Shown here piece by piece: positions 11,002 to 23,100 of a DNA stretch of 64,000 nt (position 1 is the stretch's first letter; the number at the start of each line of letters is the position of its first letter). The notes below the pieces were generated by a model, which saw only the letters and a program-made list of their open reading frames with translations, was not told the DNA's origin and did not search any database. This stretch comes from Desmodesmus armatus. Its lineage: Eukaryota; Chlorophyta; Chlorophyceae; Sphaeropleales; Scenedesmaceae. Both the position numbers and the translations under genes were made by a program. Where the stretch lies: assembly GCA_007449985.2 (NCBI GenBank), contig VIIQ02000848.1:148960-212959 (forward strand), in the 5' to 3' direction.

Positions 11002-13062
11002 GGTTGGGGCTGGGACGGGGAGTGCTGCTGCTGGCATTGCTGCTGCTGGCATTGCTGCTGCTGCTCTTGACACTGCTGCTCCTGCTGCTGGGACTGCTGC
11101 TGTTCAGTTAGCAGCGGTGGCTGCAGGGACTGCTGCTGAGGTGGTGTGGGGGCTACCTCCTCTTGTTGCCGCTGCCGCTGTTGCTGCTGCTGCTGCTGTT
11201 CGCGCTTGCATTGCTGTTGGTGTGCTCGAGCATCTCCCAGGATGTCTGAAAACTGCCACACCCGTGACAAGATGCCGCAAAACACCTGCACAACACAGTG
11301 ACAGGCCCAACACCAATACATGTCACCCAAGTGCCAGCCACTGGGTGCCCCACAGCAGCACATGACCAGCAATGCCGCAAGCATGTTGGGTGGGCAGTGT
11401 TGCGGGCAAGAGAATTTGCAATCATCACAAGATGATCAAAGAGACGCAGGATAAACAGAAGGCAGAATCATGGAACAGGTGCCCGTTGGAAAAGTTTGAC
11501 AGGTGGCCAGGTTGTCGACAACAGCCTCACAAAGAAAGTCCGATGAACCATTGGTTGTTTCCCCCCCCCCCCCCACTGCATACCTCCAGGTGGCAGCAGT
11601 ACACCCTCAGAGGCCCCTGGTGTGTGACAACATCAGCAGCCAGGCTGAGACGCCGGCCCCTGCGAGGCTCCTTGGCAGCCAAGGGGTGGCGCTGCTGCTG
11701 TGGAGGTGTGTTCCAATCTACTGGGTGGTGGCTGTGCTCTATGATGCTCCAACTGGAGAAGTCAAACCTGCACGGAGAGATAGCATAGCATGGCACAGCA
11801 TGACATGGCACAGCACAGCTGAGGGGTGGGCTGCTGCTGTGGCGGGGTGTTCCAGTCTACTGGGTGGTGGCTGTGCTCTATGATGCTCCAGCTGGCAAAG
11901 TCTAACCTGAGAGGGATGTGATGAGCACGTCATTTGCACAGCATGACAGGGCACAGCACAGTCGGCAGGGGATGTGCGCTGTCAGGTGTCCAGCACCAAC
12001 ACGCAAAAGGGTGCATCTCTTCTGTTTGTTTTCTTAACAATGGGTACTGCTCTTTTGGTGCACTGCTGGCAGCGCCCCTCTCTTCCCGACTTCCTTGCGC
12101 GCACAGGCACTCCACAATCTGGTGCAACAATGCACACTAGTACACCCCCATATCCACCCCCAGTGCACACAACACCCATATCCACCCCAGCAACTTACGC
12201 CACAATGGAAGCAGCGTATTGGGGGTGGCAGCATTAGCAGCAGCAGCAGCAGGTGCTCACTTGCTCAGTATGGCGTTGCCGTGCACCCCTCCTCCCTGCG
12301 AGCGTGGGTCCCTCAGGGGGAGTGCAACTCCTCAAACTCACACAAGAACAGGTAGTTCAGGCCCAGGGCTTTGGCTATGGCAGCTCCTGTGTCGGCACCT
12401 TGGCTGCGCTCACAGCCCCAGTCCACCTGATGATTGGTGGTGCGTGTGTAAGTGGGGGGGGGGGGGGGTCGGGGTTTGTGGGAGGTCAGGTGGATGCGGG
12501 GGTCACCATGTTGGATGCACCAGGGCACGAGGCAGGCATACAGTAGCCTGTGCGGCTGCTAGTAGGTGCTGCTTGTTTTAAGTGGTGGGCGAATCAGTTG
12601 CTTGAGCCTATTGGTGCTCCAGGTGGCTGCACATGCTGTGGGGGGGTGAGTTGGACGGTGCTGCTGGCAGGGGGGGGGGGGTGCACACAAGTCTAGGGGG
12701 CTTACAGCTGCTCAATGACCCGAAAAACCAGCTTGTAAATGGCACACATAGTGTACCAAGCTCTGAGTCTCAATCTGTTGCTGAGATATGAAGTCACTCC
12801 CAGTCTGTTCCACCACTGCTTGCCTAAACCGATTGCAGTGCCTTACCTCCTGCAGAGATATGACATCTGCACCCAAGTCCTGCAAGTGCTGTATGACCAG
12901 AGGCAGCTGATAGCCACGCTCAATGTTCCACTGCACAAGCCTAAGCGGTCTGCTGCCGTGGGCGGATTGTGCTGCTGTTGTCCCTTGTTTAGAGGGCCTG
13001 AAGTCTATGTGCACAATCTCGCCCGGCTCAGGCAGACTTGCGGTTGACTTGAAATCCGTCAT
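10123..13062 (-). CDS. Endonuclease/exonuclease/phosphatase family protein with polyQ insert
   Basis: Five exons on the minus strand: 12847-13062, 12261-12426, 11584-11767, 10820-11285, 10123-10397. The EEP fold motifs are in order: LVQWNIERGYQLP, ADVISLQEVDWGCERS (metal-binding Glu), CEFEELHSP, VHGNAILS, VYCCHLEV, VILGDLNTM (catalytic D-x-N) and ASDHKWLMVDVRL (terminal S-D-H), so all catalytic residues are present. Between HLEVFCGIL and GDLNTM lies an insertion of about 95 residues that is mostly glutamine, at 10965-11215. Exon 2 is one base short: adding one base to the G5 run at 12316-12320 restores LHSP-LRDP and the correct phase, and the total becomes 1308 nt (435 residues). The substrate (nucleic acid, phosphoinositide or other phosphoester) cannot be told from sequence. 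Introns contain copies of its own exons. The frame break may be a sequencing error. Confidence 0.87.
10445..10508 (+). repeat. (CAG)21 microsatellite in an EEP intron
   Basis: Uninterrupted CAG run of about 21 units in the intron between EEP exons 4 and 5. It reads CTG on the transcribed sense strand. The long leucine, serine and glutamine frames over it are artefacts. Confidence 0.97.
11815..11912 (-). pseudogene. Duplicated fragment of EEP exon 3
   Basis: A run of roughly 85 bases (GGGTGGTGGCTGTGCTCTATG...) repeats the 5' half of exon 3 and its acceptor region (about 11685-11770), displaced about 135 bp into the preceding intron. Its acceptor is mutated from CTGCAC to CTGAGA (plus-strand view), so it is probably not spliced. 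Confidence 0.85.
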
Positions 13063-13989
13063 GCTGGTGAAATGGGCGAACTTGCGTCCAAGCGGAGCTG
13101 CTGCTGCAAGCAGTGGATCTGGATCTGGATCAATGGGAGGCCGGTTTGCATGCGCAACTTAGCTCGCGATGGCGCTCAGTGGCTCAGCTGGTGTGTTTGC
13201 CGATCAGGGTCATACTAGCTTTCATGGTCAATCCTGTCACGTCATGCCATGCTGGGCCTGATCATGCTGACAACGGCGGTGAACTGCATGACTGCTCCCC
13301 TATCTGTCAGTGAAAATCGCCAGAGGGTGCATCATCGGTTGTTTTCACGTTCAAGCTATGTTCACTGGTTGCAGCTTGCAACGGCAGGCACGCTGACTCA
13401 GCTGCTCCCAGCAGAGATCATCAGGAGTCCTGAATGCTTGAATGATCCCTAAAGATGAATTGGCCGGTCTCACACATTCCACACTTGCTCGCCGACACGA
13501 ATAATCACAGAGACTGTACAAGACCACCGTACGCTCGCAATGCCTGATTGATGCGTGTTGCAGCATCATGCTTGCGGCGTCGGAGGGCCACTCACAGGCT
13601 GCAAGGGCACACGCCTGGTGGTACATGATACACCCGAGAAGCAGACACTTCCCAACAAAACACGAAAAGCCCTGCCCTATTGGGTGGCTGTGCACAGCAC
13701 AGAAATGACGCTCACCATGAAACTGCCTGCTTTCATCGTGAACTGTGACAATTCTCTCGGCTCTGCATGCCCGTGCATGCGCTGCTGCTGGCAACGCCGC
13801 CCACGCAATCACTCACGCAGTGGCTGAACTGATATACCATGCTACAGCACACGTGTGACATTAAGCCATCAAGTGCTGCAGCTGCAGTGCCGTAGTGTAT
13901 GCGGTGCCAGCACAACTTTCAAGCCATCGACAAACTCCAGGCAACTGCAGCGTCATCAGAAGGTACAAAACAGGCGCAACGGCGCAACG
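13063..13989. other. Intergenic between EEP and TAF11; no gene seen
   Basis: Contains the EEP upstream region and the far TAF11 3' flank. A short (GGATCT)-rich stretch occurs near 13118-13131. Nothing else is supported. Confidence 0.5.
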
Positions 13990-14480
13990 GCGTGCAGGCG
14001 TCTGCGCAAAAGAAACAGAAACACGAAGCACCTGCCGCATGACCCGTACATCAGCACAGCCGCAGCGTCGTGCAGGGCATCAGGGCACACCAAGCGCCGG
14101 CGCATCAGGTGACAGCAGGCTTTGCTGCATCACCCAGGCATCACCATAGCCGCAGCGGCTTGCAGGGAATCAGAAAACTACAGGCTTATGCGCATCAGAG
14201 ACGACCAGCCACCTGCAGAATCACCCAGACATCACCACAGCATCAGCGGCTTGCAGGGCATCAGCAAATACATGCTTATCGGCATCAGAGATGACCAGCA
14301 AACGACGTATGCGCATCAGAGATGACCAGGCATTTGCCCCATCACTTTCACATCAGCACAGCCGCAGCTTCTTGCTGGGCAAACACCAGGCACATGTGCA
14401 TCAGAAATCCCAAGCATCTGCCCCACCATCACTTTTACATCAGCACAGCCGCAGCTTCTTGCTGGGAAGCTTGTGCGGCA
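13990..14480 (-). repeat. Roughly 90-bp tandem repeat derived from the TAF11 last-exon end
   Basis: Five copies of the segment spanning the TAF11 C-terminus (codons for SKKLRLC) and the following bases start near 14052, 14142, 14233, 14354 and 14441. The most transcript-proximal copy (14441) is the real one; the two next to it are nearly identical and the outer two are degenerate. Spacing is 90, 91, 121 and 87 bp; the long interval holds an extra GCATCAGAGATGACCAG unit. Confidence 0.85.
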
Positions 14481-16802
14481 CCTTGCCATCCTCTGACAGC
14501 AGCTGGTAGGCAGCACGTATGTGGGACGGCAGGAGCGCTCCTGTGTGGCCCTGGCACGCAGCCACCTGACGACCTGCAGGCACAGAGGAGTGAACATGTA
14601 ACTCATATGACGGCAGCAAGGATCGCCAGGCATGATTTGAAAGCACAGTCGCTGCTTGTGTTGCAGTGTGGCACACCCACAAAGCGACCTTCGCCGCAAC
14701 GGCCGTGGCACCATGACACAAGCACACAGCAACCTGACAGCTTTGGCATACATTGCACCAAAACCCATCCTGCAAGCAGCTTCTCGCTCAGCACCTTACA
14801 TTTACTTGACTTTGTCAAGCTTCTTGGGCCTGCAACTGACCACCCCCCCTCTTGGCAGCTGCTGGCAACAATTCTGTCTTTCGCCCCCCTCATGCACTCA
14901 AGCAGCACTGGTACTGCACCTCACACCTGTTGAGACCTACATCACCTCTTCACAAGCACACCAAAGGTTAAGGAAGCTGCAAAAGTATAAACAAAAAACA
15001 ACAGAGTGACTCACCAGTAGCCACTAGCTCCCCAACAAACATCTTAGTGACTACACGTCCCAAATTTTGTCAAGCTTCTGGAGCCTGCGACTACTCCTCC
15101 CCATCTTGGCATCTGCTGGCAACAAGTCTTTCTGTTGCCTCTTTGACGCGCTCTAGCCGCACTGTTAACGTACCACAACACCTGTTGAAGCCTGCATACC
15201 CTCTTCACAAGCACATCAACGGACAAAGAAGCTGCATTATTTACCATATTTATACAATGGTGTGACTCACCAGTAGCCACCAGCTCCCCAACAAACATCT
15301 TTGTGACTGCGCTGAGTGCAATGAGCAGCTTGTCATTGCTGGTGACAGACCCCGTTAGCTCCTGAAGCACCTTCTTCATGGTCTTGCGCTGTAGCAGGAG
15401 ACAGCGGCAGACACGCAGGTCAGGCACCATCAGCACACTGGCATGCAGAAGGAGCAATTACACACGCCATGCAGCATCAACACTACATACCTTTTGACAG
15501 CAGCTGGCTGGACTGAAAGGGACTGAAAGGCCTATGATAACAGTGTCGTGTTTGCATGGCAAATCGTACCCATGTCTATCATAAGACTATGCCTCTGTCC
15601 TGACACCAAACAATTGCTGTGTGTGTAACCAGTTGGCCGGGCCTGACCCCATGTTGCAGCCCGTCTGATAAACAATACAAAGGATGATGCACCGTGGGGC
15701 GGGCATGGACTGCCATGCCACATGTAGGAAAAGAGAATTCTCGTGGGATGCCTGACTGCACACGAACGCGTGACTGCACACGTTAAAGAGTATATTGTGT
15801 TTGTAAAGAGTGTGTGTGTCTATGGGGCCGCCACCGTGGTTGTACAGACAATGTGGGGCAATGCCACATGTGCTGACCACAGCGGCAAGCTGCTGCTGTT
15901 GGGTCCCATTGTGTTCTGACTGTTCTGGATGCCCCAGTGAGAAGGTGGGGGCTTACCTGCAGGTTTGAGCGGTTATAAGCCTCCAAGCGGTTGCGCTGAG
16001 CCTCTGTCATGGTGTCATAACACTCCCTGCAAAACACGGACACCCACATTGCTCAAACTGGAAGTGGGGCCGATGTGGAGACACCCCCATATGCTGGGCG
16101 TTTGGGTTGTGTTGCTGTAAGAGTGTGCAGTAGCCAGACTTGCACTTCAAAGCATGCTGGCAGGCCTGCAGGTGCATTGCTCTGACTGCCCCCCGCCCCC
16201 TCCCTTCCACTGTGGCAAATGCAACGACAAGTGCCGCCAACTGGCGTGCCTGGCCAAACAAACAACTTTATCAAACAAACATAGCAATGACTCATGCCTG
16301 CCTGTTACCTACTTGTACCACGCGTTCTGCTTCTGCTGCTCTGCCTGCGCAGGGTCTTCCGGCTGTTGTGAACCCTCCCTGCTGCGGGCATCGTCCCCAT
16401 CCGAGTCTGCTGCTTCATCTATCGTCTCGACGTCCGAGTCTTCGTCCATCTGTTGGGACTTGCTGGCCTCTGCTGCTGCTGGCTTCTCTGCAAACGCCTT
16501 GTCTAGCTCTGCCTCTAGTTCAGCATCCAACCCTCCATCATCTGCTTCATCTGCAGGCTGCTGCGAGGATTGTGCTGCTGCTGTGGAGCTGGCGGGCTGC
16601 TGTGCGGGCTGTGGTGGTGCTGCTGGCTCCGCAAAGTTGTCAAAGTAGTCCAGTGGGGCGTCGTCCAGGGTGGCATGCTGGACTGGGGCATGTCGTAGCT
16701 GCTGCCAAGCCCATCATCCATGAGCCCGCCTAAGCCGTCATCAACGTATTCATACTGGGTGTTTGCAGATGTAGGCAGCGAGTAGGTGTTGGTGTAGTCC
16801 AT
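14440..16802 (-). CDS. TAF11: TFIID subunit TAF11
   Basis: Histone-fold subunit of the general transcription factor TFIID; in other eukaryotes it pairs with TAF13. Four exons on the minus strand: 16319-16802, 15957-16026, 15271-15388, 14440-14573. The N-terminus is acidic and Gln/Ala/Pro-rich (GLDAELEAELDKAFAEK, DEDSDVETIDEAADSDGDD). The conserved domain follows: YDTMTEAQRNRLEAYNRS, RKTMKKVLQELTG, LLIALSAVTKMFVGELVATG, then LLPSHIRAAYQLLSEDGKVP. The exon 1 donor is taken as GCGTG|GTACAAG because only that phase joins W-ECYDTM. Exon 1 is one base short: one more base in the run at 16685-16688 joins the N-terminal frame to the LDDAPLDYFDNFAEP frame, and the total becomes 807 nt (268 residues). 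It is divergent from the VHS/GAT gene, with about 338 bp between start codons. Confidence 0.9.
14809..15318 (-). repeat. Tandem duplication of intron plus the 3' end of TAF11 exon 3
   Basis: Two diverged copies, 14809-15047 and 15067-15318, share TTTGTCAAGCTTCT at one end and the exon edge CAGTAGCCAC..AGCTCCCCAACA with its GTGAGT donor at the other. The right copy contains the real exon 3 end (donor at 15270). The left copy keeps a donor-like edge at about 15012 with only about 40 bases of exon remnant. Confidence 0.85.
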
Positions 16803-17140
16803 GGTGCCAGGGAGCAGCAGATCAGGAGGGCGACAGTAGCGGAAAAGATGGTTAGGCAGGGGACTTAAGCTTCATGGAGGCCGTTGCTAGTCCAGTTCAG
16901 CCAGTTCACTACTCTAGGGTCCCTAGCCCTACATCATGACTAAAAAGCCACACTTTCCACAACCGTCATCACACATTGAGCTCCGAAACAGGCAGGGACG
17001 AGTCAGACAGGGACTGTGCAGTGCCTTGAAGCCTCGTTGAAGCGGTTGGCATCTTGATCAGGCGCAGCGACCTCGACACCACCGATCACGTGCAGGAATC
17101 CAGATCTTGCACGTTTCCAGCAGTGGAAACACCCTTCAGC
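16803..17140. promoter_or_regulatory. Divergent promoter region, TAF11 / VHS-GAT gene
   Basis: The two start codons face away from each other across 338 bp, so both 5' UTRs and promoters must lie here. I see no clear TATA box. The call rests on gene orientation only. Confidence 0.6.
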
Positions 17141-20100
17141 ATGGCTGACTTTTTCAGGAATCTCAAGGGGAAGCTTTCAGATACGGTGAGTGCTTCTGGT
17201 GCCGGCTGGGGCGCCTGCTCGGAACACATGTAGAAGGCAGGCAGGCATGGGAGGTATCTGGTTGCAGGTGGCATGCCTGGAACAGGGTGGGGCCCCTGGC
17301 AGAGGCAAAGTCCATTGTTCAACTCAAGCCCGTCTAATCACTTCTGTATCCCTTGCTGATCACGATAAGCATAGTACATCTGTCAGCAGGACAGTGCACG
17401 GTCTGCCGCAAGCGGCTCAGCCCAAAGCTGGGCACCTGCATATAGCTGGGCTTGGGTTGCTGCCTGCTGGTTTACGTATGTTGCTACCGTCAATCTGTAT
17501 GCTGTAGATCAAGGACCTGTCGGCACCCCCAGATCCATACGAACGCAAGCTGTCTGAGCATGTTGAACGTGCCACATCAGACATGCTGACAGGGCCAGAC
17601 TGGGGCTTGAACCTGGAGCTTATTGACACAATCAACAACGACCCACAGTGAGTCAACTACAGCAGCCCTTATGCGAACTGTATGCGACACTGATTACACT
17701 ACAAGCGGGGTGGGTGAGAGGTGACCAAGTGCTCACCTCCAGCTTGGGGGGGGGTGGGGGGGGGGGGGTGGGGGGGGGGGGGGGCTGAGAGCAGGATGGC
17801 AGTGGTGTTTTTTGGGGGGGGGGGGGTATTATGATGGGTGTGGTTGGGGTGGGGAGGGGGCTTGGGGGGGCCTTGAGCAGAGTCCACTTGCCGTGTTTGC
17901 ACAAGGGATGCACAGCCGCAATGGCCCTCAGGGAGTTGGATGCAGCGGTGGAGGAGTCAGATGCAGCAACGATGCCACAGCTGCCATTGCAGCAATTGAG
18001 CAGAGGCCAGATGCAGCCGAATGCAGTCCAGATGCAGCAACCGGGGCCGGCAGCGATGCGGCGACAGCACGGACTACAGCACATATGCGGTTGAGATGCA
18101 GTCCGGATGCAGACACAACGCTACAGAATGCAGCACTGAACATAGCCCAGCTCATAGGCATGGACTAACTGGGGTCAGTTGCCCATCGCCCTCACTCCCA
18201 AGTGTCAAGTGTCGCATGTGCAGCCCTATCCATATACTAACCTGTACTGTCTGATGTGCAAAGCTCAGTGCTGTCCTCTGCCGTGCTGCGCTGTGCTGTG
18301 CTGTGCTGTGCTGTGCAGGGGTGCCTGTGACAAGGTGTACCGTGCCATGCGCAAGTGCCTGCTGAAGAGCAGCATCCAGACACAGCTGCTCACACTCAAC
18401 GTAAGCAGCAGAGCACAAGGCGCATATCAGCAGAGCAGCTTCACAGCAGCAGAGTTGCCGCAGCAGTAAGCTGTGTGCTGGGTGTTGACGGCAGGCCTCC
18501 TCAGCTCAACAGCCACACAGCAGCAGGCGTGCTTAGCTTCACAGTCACATAGTAGCAGCAGCAGCAGCAGCAGTGTGCTGGGTGCTGTGTTCAGAGCAGG
18601 CCTGCTCTGCTTCTTAGTTACAGAATAGCAGCAGCAGCAGCATGAGCAGCAGTATGCTGGGTGCCTAGCGCAGGCCCATTCAGCTGCCTTGCAAAATTCA
18701 TAAGGAAGCAGCATGGTATGAGCCTAGCAGAGCAGCAGCTGCGAGCCCTCCCTCATTGTGCTGCACCTGCTGTGCCTGCATGGTTTGTGTGTGCTGCACA
18801 GTTGCTTGAGGCGTGTGTAAAGAACTGTGTGCCCTTCACCCATTGTGCTGCTGCTGCTGCCTGCATTGTTTTGTGCTGCACAGCTGCTTGAGGCGTGTGT
18901 GAAGAACTGTGTGCCCTTCTTTTTCCAGCAGCTGATTTACAGTGACCTCTGGCAGGACATCATGAGGGCGGGGGAGCCCATGCGCAACGTGAGTTGAGAC
19001 GTGTGTGCGTGTGTGTGTGTGTGTGTGGGGGGGGGGTGAAGGAGGGGGTTGGCAATGGGCAGCAGATCATGAAGGCAGGGGAGCCCATGCGTGACGTGAG
19101 TGACCTCATGTGTGACATTAGTTGAGTGAGAGAGTGAGTTCATTTCTGTGGGGAAGTCACCTTGACAAAGCAAGACAAGGGTATCTTATCTTGCATGTGT
19201 CATGCATGTCGCTGCTGGTGCTGCTCCAGATATATCGCTCCTGCTGCTTTCACTGATTTGACGCTGCCGCTATTGTTATCACCATTGGTGTCCTGCTGCT
19301 GCTGCTGCTGCTGTTTGTGTCAGTGGGATGCCGAGGTGCGGGACCGTGCCCTGGGTCTTGTGGAGGACTTTGGACGTGGCCTGCCCATGCCTGCGTATAA
19401 GGAGGCCTATGAGAGCCTGCTGGTGAGTGAGTGAGGGGATGAATGAGAGGGGGGGGGGGTCCAGCAGTGAATGATTTTTGGAGGAGGGGGTGATTGAATA
19501 AAGACTTGAGTGAGGCAGGGAGGGGTTGAGTGCTGGAGGGAGGGAGGGAGGTGGCAGGGCCGTGCGTGCTCACCGGGAGGCCTTTGAAAGCCTGGTGAGT
19601 GCGTGAGTTATTGAGGGGGCGAGTGAGAGAGGGAGTGAGTGACTCAATGTGTGAGCGAGTGAGTTGTGTAGTGAAGGAGGGAGGGATAGACATGGGGAGC
19701 ATCGGATGGTTGGGCATTTTTGTGAGGTTCAGGGTACGTGTCAGTTGCGCCAGCCGTTGCTCGAGCAGGGCCCTGCTGCCCAGCACCCCCTGCTACACAT
19801 CCCCACCACCACCAACAGACCACATTTGCTGGTCCCTTGTGAGGTATCACAGCCAGTTTCCTTGCCATAACCCTCATGCAGACAGGCATAACGTTGCATG
19901 CTGCATGTTGCCCCTCACGCGTTGTCACACCAACGTACAACAGCAAGAACTGTGTGTTGCATGTCTGCAGGACCGTGGTGTAGACTTCCCTGTTCGGCCC
20001 CAGGGCGATGGTGTTGATGCAGGCGTGCCCTACTACACACCCCCTGAGATGCCCCCAGCAGCAGTGGCAGCAGCTCAGGGCCTGTCCCCTGAGGACAGGG

Positions 20101-23100
20101 CAGCAATTGCAGGTAGGCACCCCTTAGTCAGTTATACCATTTATTGTGTATCGTGTGATGTTGCGCTGACAATCTGCACACTGCAGTCAATTAGTCACTC
20201 CCCCCCCCCCCCCTCCTCACCACCACCGCCATCCTTGTGTTCCCCCCCATCCCAGCCCAGGGCCTGTCTCTGAGGACAGGGCAGCAATTGCAGGTAGGCA
20301 TGCTGTCACCATGGATAAATTGTCACCTGTAATATTGTATACAATATGTCCGTCACCATTATTACTCAGTGTTTACCAACATGTTTGAGGCGCGTCAGGG
20401 GCATCAATGCAGCCTCTATGGTCAGGAGTCCACACTGCCCTGCTGTCCCCCCCCCCCCCCCCCCCGGGTCAACACAATGGCTGCAATTGATCGCGCCTTC
20501 AACCTTGTTGCTTGATGTATCAATCCAGCTCATGTGCGATATACATGCTGCTCCACCTGCATCCCCCCCCCCTCCCCCCCCCCCCCCCACCCGCTCCTCC
20601 GTTGCAGCTGCTGTGGCGGTCCCAGAGGCTTATGCAGCACAGCATGAGGCTCGTGAGGCCCCACTGCCCCTCTCCCATTCACAAACTACCCTTGGGCCCC
20701 CGCTTGGCTGTTCTCGTCGGTCCAGCTGTGCTTGTGGTGTTGCCAGTCTCTTGCCAATCTTCTGCTCACTGTGCTCGTAATGCCGCTGTCCCTCCCTTCT
20801 GCAGCTGCTGTGGCGGACTTGGAGGCCCATGCTGCCGAGCAGGAGGCCCGTGATGCCTCACTGGCACCCCAGGTCTGCCCTCAGGGGGCCATGTACCTGC
20901 ACTCATGGGCCCAGCTGTGCTGATGGGGGCACCCATCCGGCCACCCGGCTACCACCCACCAGCAGGTGTGTATGTTGGGTTGTCTTTGCCTTATTCTATT
21001 GGGGTTTGTGGGCTGTTGCTTTTATTGGGGGTGTAGCTATAACTTTTGTATGTGCGTGGGAGCGGGGGGGGGGGTAAAGTTATGCAAAGAGGGTGTTGGG
21101 GAAAGAGGGTCAGGTCAAGATGGGCTGCCCTCAGGGGGCCACGTACCTGCCCTCATGGGCCCAGCTGTACTCATGGGGGCGCCTATCAGACCACCCTGCT
21201 ACCACCCACCAGCAGGTGTGTGCTGGGCTCTTCTTTGTCTAAGGGCTCAGGGGGAGGGTCTAATGGCTAAGGGGGAGGGGAAAGGGTGAATTGAGCGTGT
21301 GTGGATGATATTGCCTTTGGGCGTGACTACCCACTTCTGCCTTGTTGCTAGTGGCATTCTGGTGGGGGTGCCATGATGCGCCGTGTGCAACCGTGTTGTG
21401 TCCCGTGCTCCTTACTCCTTGCATGCATCGTCATCAACAGACATGGCATTTCTGCTATCGCCTGTATGTTGCTGTTGGTCGTGTGCAGGGTACCACCCTC
21501 CCCACCAGCCTACAGTCCAGCCTGCAATGGTGGCAGGTGCTGAGCCCACGTTTTGGAATGCAGTTTCACCATAAGGTTATGACTCATGAGGCAAGGTATC
21601 TGGTGTGATTCTTTTCATGGTGTGTTCCTGTGCACAGGGTACCACCCTCCCCACCAGCCTGCAGTCCAGCCAGCAATGGTTGCAGGTGCTGAGCCCATAG
21701 GGCCCCAGGCAGCAGCAGGGCAGCATGGGGCTGCTGCACCAGGACAGCCAGCTGCTGCTGGTGCTGTGCCGACAAGGTATGGTGTGATTGAGGTTGACTC
21801 TTCCTGGATTGCACCCTGCATGCACACATAATGCATGTCATGATTCCTCACACGTCAAGGCCCCTGACGTGTCTCCTTCAAACTTTGCACGTGTCTCCTT
21901 CACACTTTACACGTCACACATCTACCTCAAACTTTGCACACCCTGCATGACACAGCTACCTTCAATTTGACACATGCTGCACGACACGTCTACCTAAAAC
22001 CTGAGGCCCTCTGGCCTAGCCACGCCCCTGGTTTTGCTTGTCTCCCCGACCCCCCTTTCCACAACACACACGCAATGTGGTGATGGAGTGGGTGCTGCGC
22101 GTGAGCCTCCTGACTCCTACACCATAGCGCCTTGATGTCCACAGCGCGTGACTTGTACTGCCTTACATTATGAAGTTTGGGAATGGCACAGCAACGGGCT
22201 TGCTCAGTATAGTGCCTCAGTAACTTGCAGTCGCTGACCTCACCCCTTCCCATTCTTACACTGAAATGATCCCCCCCCCCCCCCCCTTCTCCATCTTGAT
22301 GCATGAGGTGCAGCATGCGCTGTGTGAGTCGCTCTGCATCAACACAATCATGCACTGAATTCCACCTGCTGCTCCTCCCTCCCCCCACAGTCACGAGGAG
22401 GTTACGCAGGCGCTGTGCGTGAGCTGCGCATTCTCAATACAAGAAGCAGCACTCACTAGCTGTATCCCCCCTTTACTGCCTGCCCCCCCCCCCCCTACAC
22501 ACACACCATTGTTTTCAATTCGCAGTCGCAAGGAGGTTGAGCAGGCGCTGCGTGTGCCGCAACTCAGAACTCGCTCTTTAGCTGACCGTTGACCAGTGCT
22601 GCAGTCTCTGACACCATTCCTATTCTTACCGCCCGGCCGCTGCCCTTGTACCATTGTGCAGTCGTGAGGAGGTTGAGCAGGCGCTGCGAGTGAGCCGCAA
22701 CTCTGCTGAGCTGCTCCAGGAGATGCTGGCACCCATCAAGACCAGCAGCGATAAGACAGGAGTGCACGAGACATTCGTGACGGACCTGGCCGACCAGTGC
22801 TACAGGTAGGGGGGCGTGTGGGTGGGCAGGCATGGGGTTTGGAGTGAGGGGTTGGTGAGGGGGGTACTCTGGATTACAGTTGTAACAGCCGCGCCCAGCA
22901 ACAAGACGAGCGTGCATGATACATCCGTGACGGACCTGGCAGACCAATGCTACAGGTGGGTATTTGTATCGTTTGTGTGAGTGTGAGGTGTTTGAGCGTG
23001 GGGTGTTTGAGAACTGTATTGTATCATAGGTCTTCAACGCCTGCTCCTAGGGAGGTGGGCATGCACCAAACACAGGCTGACCAGTGCTGGGGGGTGGTAT

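Noticed and set aside
10797..11365. Plus-strand Leu/Ala-rich frames opposite EEP exon 4
   Set aside because: Antisense shadows of the polyQ-coding exon; the minus strand carries the conserved GDLNTM motif.
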